Shown here: piece after piece, positions 29,362-38,617 of the stretch
Layout: every line of letters starts with the position of its first letter
Position numbering within the stretch: position 1 is the stretch's first letter
Assembly (NCBI RefSeq): GCF_000687755.1
Contig: NZ_JHXN01000001.1
Coordinates: forward strand, 310,001 to 374,000
Source of the DNA: Taylorella asinigenitalis ATCC 700933
GTDB taxonomy: Bacteria > Pseudomonadota > Gammaproteobacteria > Burkholderiales > Burkholderiaceae_B
Length of the DNA: 64,000 bases
Reading direction: 5' to 3'
Notes under the pieces: generated by a model
Told to the model about the DNA's origin: nothing
What the model saw: only the letters and a program-made list of their open reading frames with translations
The model's database searches: none
Made by a program: the position numbers and the translations under genes

Positions 29362-30060
29362 TTAGTTAGCTGCGGGTTGAGCAGTAGTTGCATTAGCTTT
29401 ATTTTGCTCAGCTAATGCAGCTCTGTAACCAACACCAAGGTTTTGAAGGAATGCAATAACTGCATCTTCTTCAGTTTTACCTTTAAGCATTTCAGGTGCT
29501 TTTGCGATCTCTTCTTCTGAATACATAGGTTGACCAGTATGAGTAGTATGAAGAGAATTCAATGTTTTCATACGGTTTTGAATGTTTTCAGATGAAACAT
29601 CTTTATTTTGCAACCATTTATATGCTGGCATATTAGATTCAGGTACAAACTGTCTAGGATTACGAAGGTGAGCACGATGCCAGTCATCAGAGTAACGTCC
29701 ACCTACACGAGCAAGATCTGGACCCATGCGGCGAGAACCCCATAAGAATGGATAATCGTAAACACTTTCACCTGCGACTGAATATGGACCATAACGTTGT
29801 ACTTCAGAAGCAAGAACGCGTACTTGCTGGCTGTGACAACCGTAACAACCTTCTTTAATATAAACGTCGCGACCTACTAATTGGAGAGCATTAAGAGGTT
29901 TAACTCCTGGTGCTGCTTGAGTAGTAGAGTGTTGGAAGAATAATGGAATGATTTGAACCAAACCACCAAATATAACCACCAATATAGAGCAGATGATTAA
30001 TAAACCCATGTTTCTCTCAATAACCTCATGAGAGAAGAATTTTTTATTATTTGTAGCCAT
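29362..30060 (-). CDS. ccoO: cbb3-type cytochrome c oxidase subunit II (monohaem)
   Basis: CcoO is the membrane-anchored monohaem cytochrome c subunit. An N-terminal helix (GLLIICSILVVIFGGLVQIIPLFF) precedes GRDVYIKEGCYGCHSQQVR, with haem motif CYGCH, and RRMGPDLARVGGRYSDDWHRAHL, plus the axial Met region ESNMPAYKWL. Length 232 is typical. It is 14 bases after ccoN. Confidence 0.97.
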   Translation of the reverse strand: MATNNKKFFSHEVIERNMGLLIICSILVVIFGGLVQIIPLFFQHSTTQAAPGVKPLNALQLVGRDVYIKEGCYGCHSQQVRVLASEVQRYGPYSVAGESVYDYPFLWGSRRMGPDLARVGGRYSDDWHRAHLRNPRQFVPESNMPAYKWLQNKDVSSENIQNRMKTLNSLHTTHTGQPMYSEEEIAKAPEMLKGKTEEDAVIAFLQNLGVGYRAALAEQNKANATTAQPAAN

Positions 30061-30074
30061 AAACTATTTCTCCC

Positions 30075-31541
30075 TTAAGCAGTTACTGTGTTAGGAGCAA
30101 CATCGTGCTCAGTAGGTGCAGGAACAGCAGGGTTAACTGCTTTATGACCACGAATAGTATTGAATACGTTTACAAGCATGATCACAATACCAACTAGGTA
30201 TAAAGTACCACCAAGTAGACGAATCATTAGAAGTGGTTTCTTAGCATCAAGAGCTTGTACAAATGAGTAAGTCATAGTACCGTCAGCTTCTACAGAACGC
30301 CACATTAAGCCTTCCATAACACCAGCTACCCACATAGAAGCGATATATAGAACCACACCGATAGTTGCAATCCAGAAGTGCAGTTCGACTAGACCTTTAG
30401 AAGCCATTTCACTGCGACCCCATAGACGTGGGATTGTGTAATACATACTACCGAAGGTAATCATAGCAACCCATCCCAACGCACCAGAGTGAACGTGTGC
30501 AACAGTCCATTCAGTGTAGTGAGATAGAGCATTTACGGTACGGATAGACATCATTGAACCTTCGAATGTAGACATACCGTAGAAGGATAATGCTGTAACC
30601 ATGAATTTAAGAATAGGATCTTGGCGAAGTTTATGCCAAGCACCTGACATAGTCATGATACCGTTAACCATACCACCCCAAGATGGCGCAAGAAGGATAA
30701 GAGAGAATGTCATACCTAAGCTTTGAGTCCAGTCTGGCAATGAAGTCCAAAGTAAGTGGTGAGGACCTGCCCACATGTAAGTGAATGCTAAAGCCCAGAA
30801 GTGAACGATTGATAAGCGGTATGAGAAGATTGGTCTTTGTGCTTGTTTAGGAACATAGTAATACATCATTCCTAGGAAGCTGGTTGTTAAGAAGAAGCCT
30901 ACAGCGTTATGGCCATACCACCACTGAACCATAGCATCTTGTACACCCGCGTAGAATGAGTAAGATTTAAATAACTCACCGCTTACAGGGAATTCAATAT
31001 TATTGAAAATATGTAAGATGGCAATGGTTAAGATAAAGCTTCCGTAGAACCAGTTTGCAACATAGATATGTTTAACTCTACGTTTTAAGATGGTTCCGAA
31101 GAAAACCACAGCGTAAGCAACCCAAACTAGAGTAATAAGAATATCGATGGGCCACTCAAGCTCAGCATATTCTTTAGAGCTAGTAAAACCAGCTGGCAAT
31201 GTAACTGCCGCTAAAACGATAATTAACTGCCACCCCCAGAATGTAAATGCAGCAAGTGCATCTGAGAATAGGCGTGTGTGACAGGTTCTTTGTACTACAT
31301 AGTATGATGTAGCGAAAAGAGCACTACCGCCAAACGCAAAGATAACTGCATTAGTGTGAAGTGGACGTAAACGACCATAACCGAGAATATCTGCTAGGTT
31401 AAGCTCTGGGAATACTAGTTGAGCGGCAATAATAACGCCAACCAACATACCCACAACACCCCATATCACAGTCATAATCGCAAATTGCCTTACTACCTTA
31501 TAGTTAAAGGTTTCAGGAGTATCAGCGCTTAATGTACGCAT
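30075..31541 (-). CDS. ccoN: cbb3-type cytochrome c oxidase subunit I
   Basis: The catalytic haem-copper subunit, reducing oxygen with high affinity and pumping protons. The 488 residues have about 12 helices with the conserved histidines: [15 protein letters not shown] (low-spin haem), [11 protein letters not shown] and YVPKQA (CuB region), [19 protein letters not shown] (HH pair) and [12 protein letters not shown] (haem ligands). A microaerobic respiration role follows. AGAGGAAA precedes the ATG, and a candidate FNR box lies about 105 bases upstream. Confidence 0.98.
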   Translation of the reverse strand: MRTLSADTPETFNYKVVRQFAIMTVIWGVVGMLVGVIIAAQLVFPELNLADILGYGRLRPLHTNAVIFAFGGSALFATSYYVVQRTCHTRLFSDALAAFTFWGWQLIIVLAAVTLPAGFTSSKEYAELEWPIDILITLVWVAYAVVFFGTILKRRVKHIYVANWFYGSFILTIAILHIFNNIEFPVSGELFKSYSFYAGVQDAMVQWWYGHNAVGFFLTTSFLGMMYYYVPKQAQRPIFSYRLSIVHFWALAFTYMWAGPHHLLWTSLPDWTQSLGMTFSLILLAPSWGGMVNGIMTMSGAWHKLRQDPILKFMVTALSFYGMSTFEGSMMSIRTVNALSHYTEWTVAHVHSGALGWVAMITFGSMYYTIPRLWGRSEMASKGLVELHFWIATIGVVLYIASMWVAGVMEGLMWRSVEADGTMTYSFVQALDAKKPLLMIRLLGGTLYLVGIVIMLVNVFNTIRGHKAVNPAVPAPTEHDVAPNTVTA

Positions 31542-31639
31542 AGGTTTTCCTCTTAATAAAACAAGTCTATTAAATTTATAATTAAAGCCCGAATAATTTC
31601 AATCGATTTCATCGGACTTTAACATTTTACTTAAATATT

Positions 31640-31653
31640 TTGAAGTAAGTCAA
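31640..31653 (-). promoter_or_regulatory. candidate FNR box upstream of ccoN
   Basis: TTGAC-TTAC-TTCAA on the minus strand (31640-31653) matches the FNR consensus TTGAT-N4-ATCAA in eight of ten positions. It lies in the 134-base gap between ccoS and ccoN, centred about 105 bases upstream of the ccoN ATG. With fnr in the same cluster this suggests activation of ccoNOQP at low oxygen. I could not place a -10 element at the canonical distance with confidence. Confidence 0.55.
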
Positions 31654-31675
31654 AAAATCTAGAATCATTTCTACT

Positions 31676-31852
31676 CTATTCATCTAAAGGTTGAGATACA
31701 TCAAGATTTTGTGTATCGTCGTCCTCTAAGATAGCTGTAGAGTGCTTTTGAACATCATCAAATTGTCCTGAGCTTGTAGCCCAATATAGGAACAATCCTA
31801 CGATAACTACAAAGAAAAATGACAGTGCCAAAAGTATAAAAAGTGCAAACAT
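31676..31852 (-). CDS. ccoS: cbb3 oxidase assembly protein CcoS (58 residues)
   Basis: A small gene reading MFALFILLALSFFFVVIVGL, then FLYWATSSGQFDDVQKHSTAIL and an acidic tail. The single helix followed by W....GQFDDV....ILxDD is diagnostic of CcoS/FixS, needed for cofactor insertion into CcoN. It starts 3 bases after the ccoI stop, the usual ccoI-ccoS arrangement. Confidence 0.92.
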   Translation of the reverse strand: MFALFILLALSFFFVVIVGLFLYWATSSGQFDDVQKHSTAILEDDDTQNLDVSQPLDE

Positions 31853-31855
31853 TTT

Positions 31856-32788
31856 CTAGCTATGGGACTTCAAAAATTTAAACAATCTGTATGAATTCCA
31901 AGCTACGCCTAAAGATGAAATAAGCATAGTAATGGCAGCAAGCCAAGGCTCTACTATACCTGTCATGGCTAATGGAGTCATTAGTATGTGCCAAATCAAA
32001 GAACCATACAGATTTTGGTAAGTACAGATTTTAATCTTAGAATACAGATTTTGAGTATCTCTTGTAACATATTCTTCACTCAACCCTGCTCGAGCCGCTG
32101 AAAATGCAGTGGGCACAGACATAGCCATAGCACATGGACAGCTCATAACAAATAAGGACACTAAAACTGGCAATGCATGTGCTTTGTCGATCCAAAAATA
32201 CCACACGGCCGAGGTAACAACAGCAAGTACTATTTGTAGAATCACAAATACATAAGCCAGTCTATCAGCTCTATTCTTAAGGCTCTGGTGAAGAGTCCGC
32301 AAATCAAATGTACTAGCCTTGTTAAAGGTTGATTGTTCAGCAGCTAGCTCTAGATATCTTGCTGTTAGTAAAAAAGCCACGAACATAGAAATTGAGTCAT
32401 AATAGACCTCTCCTCTATGAGTAATGGTCACTAACATTGATGGCACAAAAGCAACAATTATCCCAATTGCTACGGGCCAATTCATGTTTATATGATTGCG
32501 ATTCTCGTCTCTAAATAGTCCATTCCAAATCGGCGTTGCACAGTACAAAATAATTGGAATGGTCAATGCAAGACTAATCCAATTCATCATGACTATCACC
32601 TTCATCAGAATTTCATAGCTATCTGTATTTTCGTAGCTTGGTTTCACATAACCTGGAACCGCAAACATCATAATTTGCATCATTACAAGCCAAGATATAC
32701 CAAGCCTTGATAGCAATGCTCTTCGTTTAGAACGTTCCTCTTGCGGTAAATTATCTGGTATAGAAAAAATTGATTTATTTGATTCCAT
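31856..32788 (-). CDS. ccoI: CcoI/FixI-like P1B ATPase homologue lacking the catalytic domains
   Basis: Normal CcoI is about 750-850 residues with an N-terminal metal-binding domain, eight helices, an actuator domain and a phosphorylation/ATP domain. Here only 310 residues remain. All membrane parts can be aligned: two N-terminal helices, the M1/M2 pair ending SMFVAFLLTARYLELAAEQ, M3, M4 with the copper motif SCPCAMAMSVPTA, and a final pair ending EPWLAAITMLISSLGVAWNSYRLFKF. The actuator domain (TGE) is reduced to about 20 residues, and the P/N domains (DKTGT, GDGxND) to about 25. There is no frameshift: the frame is open and overlaps comEA by 1 base and abuts ccoS by 3. It cannot be an ATP-driven pump by itself. 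Confidence 0.85.
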   Translation of the reverse strand: MESNKSIFSIPDNLPQEERSKRRALLSRLGISWLVMMQIMMFAVPGYVKPSYENTDSYEILMKVIVMMNWISLALTIPIILYCATPIWNGLFRDENRNHINMNWPVAIGIIVAFVPSMLVTITHRGEVYYDSISMFVAFLLTARYLELAAEQSTFNKASTFDLRTLHQSLKNRADRLAYVFVILQIVLAVVTSAVWYFWIDKAHALPVLVSLFVMSCPCAMAMSVPTAFSAARAGLSEEYVTRDTQNLYSKIKICTYQNLYGSLIWHILMTPLAMTGIVEPWLAAITMLISSLGVAWNSYRLFKFLKSHS

Positions 32789-33201
32789 TATGATTTAGGA
32801 GGTCTAACTAATTTTGGAAATGTATCAAAAGGCACGGCTGTTTCCTTAACCTTCTCTTTTTTAGATTTAGATTTTTTCTTAGTTTTTATTTTGCTCTTTG
32901 GCAATGTTTTCGCATTCTCGTCTTTTGCATTTTTTATAAACAATCCTGCTTTTCGAAGGGATTTTACTTTTTTCTCCCCTAAGCCTTTAACCCTATCAGC
33001 TAAATCACTATAAGACTCAAAGGGGCCACCTGATTTTCTAGCTTCAATAATAGATTTGGCCATTTTGGGGCCGATTCCCTTTATAGAATCGAGTGCTTCT
33101 ATTGATGCCGTATTTACGTCAATCGAGCTAGCATATGAAGCATTGATAGCAAAAAAAGAAACTAAAATAAATACAAAAAATCTAATGAATTTACAAATCA
33201 T
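32788..33201 (-). CDS. comEA: ComEA-like exported helix-hairpin-helix DNA-binding protein
   Basis: The 137 residues comprise a signal peptide (FIRFFVFILVSFFAINASYAS), then IDVNTASIEALDSIKGIGPKMAKSIIEARKSGGPFESYSDLADRVKGLGEKKVKSLRKAG, a double helix-hairpin-helix domain (KGIGPKMA and KGLGEKKV), and a Lys-rich tail. This is the periplasmic ComEA architecture; ComEA binds incoming DNA and ratchets it across the outer membrane during natural transformation. The basic tail is longer than usual and could add DNA affinity. It overlaps rfaE1 by 11 bases and ccoI by 1. Confidence 0.85.
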   Translation of the reverse strand: MICKFIRFFVFILVSFFAINASYASSIDVNTASIEALDSIKGIGPKMAKSIIEARKSGGPFESYSDLADRVKGLGEKKVKSLRKAGLFIKNAKDENAKTLPKSKIKTKKKSKSKKEKVKETAVPFDTFPKLVRPPKS

Positions 33202-34138
33202 GATAATGCATTATTTCTTCTGAACTAACAGTTGAGGTACCAAGTTTACCGACAACTATGCCACCAGCTTTATTTGCCCAGTTAATAGCTTCGCTCCACT
33301 CTAGGCCAGCCGCCCTTGTAACCGCCAAGGTAGCTAAAACCGTATCTCCAGCTCCCGACACATCAAAAACTTCCTTAGCCTGAGCATTTTGATGTGTGCG
33401 ACCATTTCTATCAAATAGAGTCATACCTAGTTCTGATCTAGTAACTAAAATAGCATCAATATCATGGGCCTCTCTCAAAGCATTTGCCTTCAAAAGTAAA
33501 GATTCTTCTGAATCCCAATGTCCTACAGCTAATTCCATCTCAGCTCTATTTGGAGTAATTAAAGAGGCTCCTGAATATTTAGAATAATCAGCCCCTTTTG
33601 GATCCACTAAAACTTGGATGCAATTTGCTTTAGCAAAAACAATCATATCTTCGATATATTTAAGTGCACCTTTTCTATAGTCTGAAAATACCACTAGGTC
33701 ATGAGCCTTAATTAATTCTTTAGTTTTCTGATTTAACTCTTGGGCTTTTTGGTCACTTGGAAATTTTTCGAAATCTATCCTTATAAGTTGCTGCTGACCG
33801 CCTAAAACCCTCATCTTGATGGTAGTTTCTGAAGTATTATCTGAGATAAAATGATGACTTATTGAGTGCTCTTCACATAAATTCTTTAAAATTTTCGCAG
33901 GTTCATCATCCCCAACAATTCCAACTAATGATACTTGAGCCCCTAGACTAACAACATTACTAGCAACGTTTGCCGCACCACCAAGCCTATTTTCATTTTT
34001 CTTAACGTGGACCACAGGCACAGGTGCTTCAGGAGAGATTCTATCCACCCTACCAAACCAATAGCGATCTACCATAAGATCACCAACCACTAATATTTTG
34101 CGTTTCTTTATATTTTCTATTGGATAGTTATGTGACAC
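33191..34138 (-). CDS. rfaE1: D-glycero-beta-D-manno-heptose-7-phosphate kinase
   Basis: PfkB/ribokinase-family enzyme forming heptose-1,7-bisphosphate for ADP-heptose and LPS core synthesis. Motifs: KILVVGDLMVDRYWFG, RISPEAPVPVVHV, RLGGAANVASNVVSLGA and FDVSGAGDTVLATLAV (catalytic GAGD). At 315 residues it contains only the kinase domain, without the nucleotidyltransferase half of HldE, as is usual in Burkholderiales. It starts at the lapB stop (1-base overlap). A hldD homologue, common next to it in relatives, is absent here. Confidence 0.92.
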   Translation of the reverse strand: MSHNYPIENIKKRKILVVGDLMVDRYWFGRVDRISPEAPVPVVHVKKNENRLGGAANVASNVVSLGAQVSLVGIVGDDEPAKILKNLCEEHSISHHFISDNTSETTIKMRVLGGQQQLIRIDFEKFPSDQKAQELNQKTKELIKAHDLVVFSDYRKGALKYIEDMIVFAKANCIQVLVDPKGADYSKYSGASLITPNRAEMELAVGHWDSEESLLLKANALREAHDIDAILVTRSELGMTLFDRNGRTHQNAQAKEVFDVSGAGDTVLATLAVTRAAGLEWSEAINWANKAGGIVVGKLGTSTVSSEEIMHYHDL

Positions 34139-35331
34139 TATCGGTCCTCAACTCTTTTATGATCAAATGTATTCCAATTATTGCAACCAGGACACTGCCA
34201 ATAAAAAGATTTAGCTTGAAATCCGCAATGGTTACACGTGTATTTTTCAAGTTTATCACTTTGAGAAGATATCAAATTCTGCAGTATGACTAAATTATCC
34301 ACCCCATCAGAAGTGCCAAATTTCAAGTAACTAGATAGAGCCTTACTAAGCCCCAAAATAGAAGGATTAGTGCTTAAAGAGGATTTTGCAAATTCAATTG
34401 CTTCTTTTGGGGATTTCTGCACCAGATAATCAAAAAGTACACTAAAGATTTCTATAGAAGGATATTTCGCATAATGGGATTTTAATAACTCAAAACCTTC
34501 CGAACCCTCTGAAGAACTGTTCATAAGATCCATTAAATTTCTAGCTACCAATCCACCAAATTCAGGAGCCTCATATAAAACACTGAGCAAATGTTTTTTT
34601 TGTAAACCTATATCTTTATTAAGTCCCGCAATTTTAGCTCTAACAATACTTAGCCTTGCACTAACTGAAGGATTCGATGATTCTCCTAGATTTTCAAACT
34701 CATCCCTTGCGTGCATAAGGATTTGTTCAATTTCCTGAATATCAGGCTTTTCCTTTCTAAGCTCATCTTCAATAATTTCGCAATAATAGTGAACAATTTC
34801 AGGCAGTGGTTTATTGAGACGGTTCTGAAGTTCTTTTAAAGTTTTGATAGCATTGTCCCAGTCATGAGTAATCTCATAGACTCTCAATAAATTTGCAAAC
34901 GATGGCAATGCATACTTACTATGCGATAGGGAGTTTTTAAACTCTCTTTCTGCTCTATCCAACAACCCAGCTTTAAAGTAATCCTGAGCAAGCTCAAATC
35001 GTGCATGTGCAACTTCATGAGCTGGTAAATCTGGTCTATTTAATAGACTTTGGTGAACTCTAATTGAACGGTCAATTTCGCCTCTTCTTCTAAATAGACT
35101 ACCCAAAGCTAAATGTAATTCGGTTGTTTCAGTATCTAGTTTTGCAACCTCTACAAATGAATCTATAGCCCTGTCGTAATCCTCTTTCAAAAGGAAATTC
35201 AAACCTTTAAAGTATGAATTTGGGAGATTGCTAGATTCGTCCATCATTTGCTTGGCATCTATACGTGAGGCATACCAACCAAGCAAAAAGAATATAGGTA
35301 TAAATATTAAAAACCAGAATTCAAAATTCAA
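34138..35331 (-). CDS. lapB: LPS assembly regulator LapB
   Basis: LapB (YciM) is an inner-membrane TPR protein that controls LpxC degradation by FtsH and so tunes lipid A synthesis. An N-terminal helix (FWFLIFIPIFFLLGWYASR) is followed by many TPR repeats (for example NSYFKGLNFLLKEDYDRAIDSFVEVAKLD and LFRRRGEIDRSIRVHQSLLNR). The C-terminal rubredoxin-like zinc domain is YTCNHCGFQAKSFYWQCPGCNNWNTF with two CxxC pairs. Length 397 is typical. It follows lapA by 10 bases. Confidence 0.95.
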   Translation of the reverse strand: MNFEFWFLIFIPIFFLLGWYASRIDAKQMMDESSNLPNSYFKGLNFLLKEDYDRAIDSFVEVAKLDTETTELHLALGSLFRRRGEIDRSIRVHQSLLNRPDLPAHEVAHARFELAQDYFKAGLLDRAEREFKNSLSHSKYALPSFANLLRVYEITHDWDNAIKTLKELQNRLNKPLPEIVHYYCEIIEDELRKEKPDIQEIEQILMHARDEFENLGESSNPSVSARLSIVRAKIAGLNKDIGLQKKHLLSVLYEAPEFGGLVARNLMDLMNSSSEGSEGFELLKSHYAKYPSIEIFSVLFDYLVQKSPKEAIEFAKSSLSTNPSILGLSKALSSYLKFGTSDGVDNLVILQNLISSQSDKLEKYTCNHCGFQAKSFYWQCPGCNNWNTFDHKRVEDR

Positions 35332-35341
35332 ACTTCACCTA

Positions 35342-35677
35342 TTAGCGAACTTTTTCCGTTACTACAAAGCCGTCTGGAGATGAAACAGGCACAATTTGTT
35401 CTTTTCTATGAGTGTGCTCAAGGTCAGATTTCATAATCTGATTTTCTTTACGCAAGCGACTTAATTCTACGCCTCTGCTTAATTTAGTTGGCAATGTAAG
35501 TAAGTAAATTAAAACACCACCAAGTAGAAAACTTGTAAGGATTACAACAATTAATGGAACCTGTTTAAGCGATAGATTTCCATAGAAATTTATGTCTACA
35601 GGAGCGGTGTTTTTTATGGCTAACAATATAACTAAAACAAAAAGAATAATGCGTATAGCCCAGACAACTATTTTCAT
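35342..35677 (-). CDS. lapA: LPS assembly protein LapA (DUF1049)
   Basis: A 111-residue inner-membrane protein with two helices (IRIILFVLVILLAIKNTAPVDINFYG and VPLIVVILTSFLLGGVLIYLLTLP) and a short coiled-coil-like tail (LSRLRKENQIMKSDLEHTHR). The motif N..PV.....G....P...V...F..G is typical of the family. LapA works with LapB at the LPS export site. It heads the lapA-lapB-rfaE1-comEA-ccoI run after the ihfB terminator. Confidence 0.88.
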   Translation of the reverse strand: MKIVVWAIRIILFVLVILLAIKNTAPVDINFYGNLSLKQVPLIVVILTSFLLGGVLIYLLTLPTKLSRGVELSRLRKENQIMKSDLEHTHRKEQIVPVSSPDGFVVTEKVR

Positions 35678-35723
35678 ATAGACCTCAAAATTTCATTTTT
35701 CCATATTGTAAGACAAAAATTAG

Positions 35724-35756
35724 AGTAAAAAAAAGCCTGAACGTAATGTTCAGGCT
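35724..35756 (-). terminator. terminator after ihfB
   Basis: AGCCTGAAC (35734-35742) and GTTCAGGCT (35748-35756) form a 9-bp stem with a 5-base loop, and on the minus strand a run of eight T follows (35726-35733). It separates rpsA-ihfB from lapA. Confidence 0.85.
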
Positions 35757-35772
35757 ACTAATAAAAGAAATA

Positions 35773-36102
35773 TTAAGAAAGAAAGCTATCTTCTGTAATT
35801 ATTGGATTTAGCTCTTTCTTAAAGACCTCATCTACCTTTTCTCGCAACTCTTTACCAGCTTTGAAGTGAGGCACTCGTTTACCGACGACCTCAACGACTT
35901 CCCCAGTCTTAGGATTGCGGCCCACACGCGGAGCACGTTGTGACAATGAAAAACTACCGAACCCTCTTATCTCGATCCTTTGACCATCCGCTAAGGAATT
36001 AGTCATCGCATCAAGAATAGTTTTAACGGCTATATCCATGTCACGGGTTGCAAATTGTGGGTAAGTAGCAACCAGTGCATCAATAAGTTCAGATTTTGTC
36101 AC
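35773..36102 (-). CDS. ihfB: integration host factor subunit beta
   Basis: IHF-beta, with IhfA, bends DNA at specific sites. The 109 residues have the HU/IHF fold: [17 protein letters not shown] at the N-terminus and the DNA-binding arm [44 protein letters not shown], with the intercalating proline in GRNPKTG. The start is GTG, overlapping the rpsA TAG by one base. rpsA-ihfB order is standard in proteobacteria. The C-terminal tail is about 12 residues longer than in E. coli. Confidence 0.96.
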   Translation of the reverse strand: MTKSELIDALVATYPQFATRDMDIAVKTILDAMTNSLADGQRIEIRGFGSFSLSQRAPRVGRNPKTGEVVEVVGKRVPHFKAGKELREKVDEVFKKELNPIITEDSFLS

Positions 36103-37811
36103 TATTTATTATCTTTAGCTTGATCTATTTTTGCTTTAAGAAGTGCACCAAGGCTTGTAGTTCCAGAAGATGAATCTTTAAGTGATTCAAGCTTTTCAGC
36201 TGTTTGAGCATTTTCGCGAGCTTTAATAGAAAGTTGGATTGAACGAGCTTTACGATCAATATTAATAATCATAGCTTCAACTTCATCACCTTCTTTCAGA
36301 ACAGTAGTCGCGTCCTCGATGCGGCCATTTGAAATTTCAGATGCACGAAGGTATCCTTCAACATCAGAATCCAAGGTAACAGTAGCACCTTTAGGTTCTA
36401 CAGATTTCACTACACCCTTAACTAGAGCAGATTTCTCATGAGTCGAGGTATACATAGTGAACGGATCACCTTCAAGTTGCTTGTGACCTAATGAGATACG
36501 TTCTTTTTCAGTATCGATGGCAATAACAACGGCTTCAATCTCGTCGCCCTTGCTTAGTTTACGTACATAAACTTCACCTGGTTCATTCCAAGATAGATCA
36601 GATAGGTGAATTAGACCATCTATGCCACCTTCAAGACCAATGAATACACCAAAATCTGTTATAGATTTAATAGCACCTTTAATACGGTCACCGCGTTTAT
36701 GTTTATTAGCGAATTCTTCCCATGGATTTGGTTGAACTTGTTTCATACCAAGAGAGATACGACGACGGTCTTCATCAATTTCAAGAACGCATACTTCAAT
36801 CTCTTGACCTTGAGAAACTACTTTACGAGGGTCGACATTTTTGTTTGTCCAATCCATCTCAGATACGTGAACAAGACCCTCAATACCAGTTTCAACTTCA
36901 ACGAAAGCACCGTATTCTGTGATATTTGTAACTTTACCAGTTAGTTTAGAATCTTTCGGATAACGAGTAGCTAAGCCAACCCATGGATCTTCGCCAAGTT
37001 GTTTAATACCGAGAGAAACGCGATTTTTATCTTTATCGAATTTAAGAACTTTAGCTTCTACTTCTTGGCCAACGGTTAATACTTCTGATGGATGACGAAC
37101 ACGACGCCATGCCATATCAGTGATATGTAAAAGACCATCGATACCACCTAAGTCTACGAAGGCACCGTATTCAGTGATATTTTTAACAGTTCCTTTAACC
37201 ACAGAACCTTCTTGAAGATTTTCAAGAAGTTTTTGAAGTTCTTCACCCATATTAGATTCAAGAACAGAACGGCGTGATAGAACTACGTTATTACGTTTAC
37301 GGTCAAGTTTAATGACCTTAAACTCCATAGTTTTACCTTCAAAAGGAGTTGTGTCTTTAACTGGACGTACATCAACAAGAGAGCCAGGAAGGAATGCACG
37401 GATACCGTTAGTCATAACAGTTAAGCCGCCTTTAACTTTACCTGTGATAGTACCAGTAATAAGCTCACCAGAGTTAAGTGCTTCCTCCAGTTTAAGCCAT
37501 GCAGCCAAACGTTTAGCACGATCACGAGAAACAACAGTTTCACCAAAACCATTTTCTGGAGAGTCAACTGCAACTGAAACGAAGTCGCCTACTTCTACTT
37601 CAAGTTCACCCTGATCGTTAAGGAATTCTTCACGTGGCACCATAGACTCAGATTTAAGTCCAGTGTTTACCACTACATGATTGTGTTCAATTCGAACAAC
37701 TTCTGCGGTGATTACCTCACCTGATTTGACTTCTTGCTGATTAGCGTTAGCGAACAGATCAGCAAAGCTTTCGCCCCCGAGGGCTTCTTGTAAGTTAAGA
37801 TTTTGAGACAT
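36102..37811 (-). CDS. rpsA: 30S ribosomal protein S1
   Basis: S1 binds mRNA and helps initiate translation on structured leaders. The 569 residues contain six S1 OB-fold repeats, with repeated [30 protein letters not shown] segments. I chose the ATG at 37811 ([20 protein letters not shown]) because it matches the family; an upstream ATG at 37850 adds 13 unconserved residues. The gene contains none of the CATTGCC words frequent elsewhere in the window. Confidence 0.97.
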   Translation of the reverse strand: MSQNLNLQEALGGESFADLFANANQQEVKSGEVITAEVVRIEHNHVVVNTGLKSESMVPREEFLNDQGELEVEVGDFVSVAVDSPENGFGETVVSRDRAKRLAAWLKLEEALNSGELITGTITGKVKGGLTVMTNGIRAFLPGSLVDVRPVKDTTPFEGKTMEFKVIKLDRKRNNVVLSRRSVLESNMGEELQKLLENLQEGSVVKGTVKNITEYGAFVDLGGIDGLLHITDMAWRRVRHPSEVLTVGQEVEAKVLKFDKDKNRVSLGIKQLGEDPWVGLATRYPKDSKLTGKVTNITEYGAFVEVETGIEGLVHVSEMDWTNKNVDPRKVVSQGQEIEVCVLEIDEDRRRISLGMKQVQPNPWEEFANKHKRGDRIKGAIKSITDFGVFIGLEGGIDGLIHLSDLSWNEPGEVYVRKLSKGDEIEAVVIAIDTEKERISLGHKQLEGDPFTMYTSTHEKSALVKGVVKSVEPKGATVTLDSDVEGYLRASEISNGRIEDATTVLKEGDEVEAMIINIDRKARSIQLSIKARENAQTAEKLESLKDSSSGTTSLGALLKAKIDQAKDNK

Positions 37812-37885
37812 TAATAAATCCAAGAGATTAAACGGTTTGCCTAATCCCAAATATGCACACCAATTACTAAGTAACCAGTGGAGTT

Positions 37886-37906
37886 AAAAAAACCCTATAA
37901 ATAGGG
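37886..37906 (-). terminator. terminator after cmk
   Basis: CCCTAT (37893-37898) pairs with ATAGGG (37901-37906), with a run of seven T following on the minus strand. It would end the gyrA-serC-pheA-tyrA-cmk transcript before the rpsA start. Confidence 0.7.
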
Positions 37907-37957
37907 CACTAAAAAAAGATTGATATTTTAATTAAAAATTTCTTGATAATCAAATAA

Positions 37958-38617
37958 TTAGGAGAATTTTTCTAAGATTTTCCATTTTTGTATTATGAAA
38001 TTAACAACTTCATCAATACTCATTGAAGTAGTGTCAATGGTAATGGCATCTTTTGCAGCCACTAATGGGGCAATGCTTCTGTTTCTATCCTGTTCATCTC
38101 GCTTTCTCATATCATTCCTAATAGCATCAAGAGTGATATTCGGGTTTTTGTCTTTTATTTGATTGAATCTTCGAAGTGCTCTAGTTTCTATGTCAGAAAT
38201 TAAAAATATCTTTAGGGGTGCCTGTGGAAATATAACTGTCCCCATATCTCGACCATCAGCAACTAGCCCCTTTTCCTTTAAAAAACTGTGTTGGAGATTT
38301 ACTAACGCCTTCCTAACTTCTGGGATTGTGGCGAGTTGAGCGGCAACATTGCCAACATGTTCTGTACGAATGGCATCAGTCACATTATTGGAATTAAGAA
38401 ACACATGACCATCACAGAAATTAATCTGCATATTTTTTATTACTGAGACTACATCCTGAATATTCTTTAAATCTGTACTTAAATTGAGGCATGCAAGGGC
38501 TGAGAGCCTATAAAGTGCACCAGAATCCAACACATCCCAACCCAAAATTTCAGCAACTCTTTGACTAACAGTGCCTTTTCCAGAAGCACTTGGCCCATCA
38601 ATAGTTATTAATTTCAT
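37958..38617 (-). CDS. cmk: cytidylate kinase
   Basis: Phosphorylates CMP and dCMP. The 219 residues begin MKLITIDGPSASGKGTVSQRVAEILGW with the P-loop GPSASGKGT, and include LDSGALYRLSAL, VADGRDMGTVIFP and KIFLISDIETRALRRF. I chose the ATG at 38617, with AAGGGA just upstream inside tyrA; an earlier in-frame ATG at 38635 is less conserved. It overlaps the tyrA end by 4 bases. The usual aroA gene between tyrA and cmk is missing. Confidence 0.95.
   Translation of the reverse strand: MKLITIDGPSASGKGTVSQRVAEILGWDVLDSGALYRLSALACLNLSTDLKNIQDVVSVIKNMQINFCDGHVFLNSNNVTDAIRTEHVGNVAAQLATIPEVRKALVNLQHSFLKEKGLVADGRDMGTVIFPQAPLKIFLISDIETRALRRFNQIKDKNPNITLDAIRNDMRKRDEQDRNRSIAPLVAAKDAITIDTTSMSIDEVVNFIIQKWKILEKFS

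Noticed and set aside
31856-32788. Reduced ccoI as a frameshifted pseudogene
   Set aside because: No remnants of the missing domains occur in any frame around it; the neighbouring genes overlap or abut it, and all helices and the CPC motif are retained.
37812-37850. Longer N-terminus for rpsA
   Set aside because: The extra 13 residues are not found in S1 proteins; the ATG at 37811 gives the canonical start.
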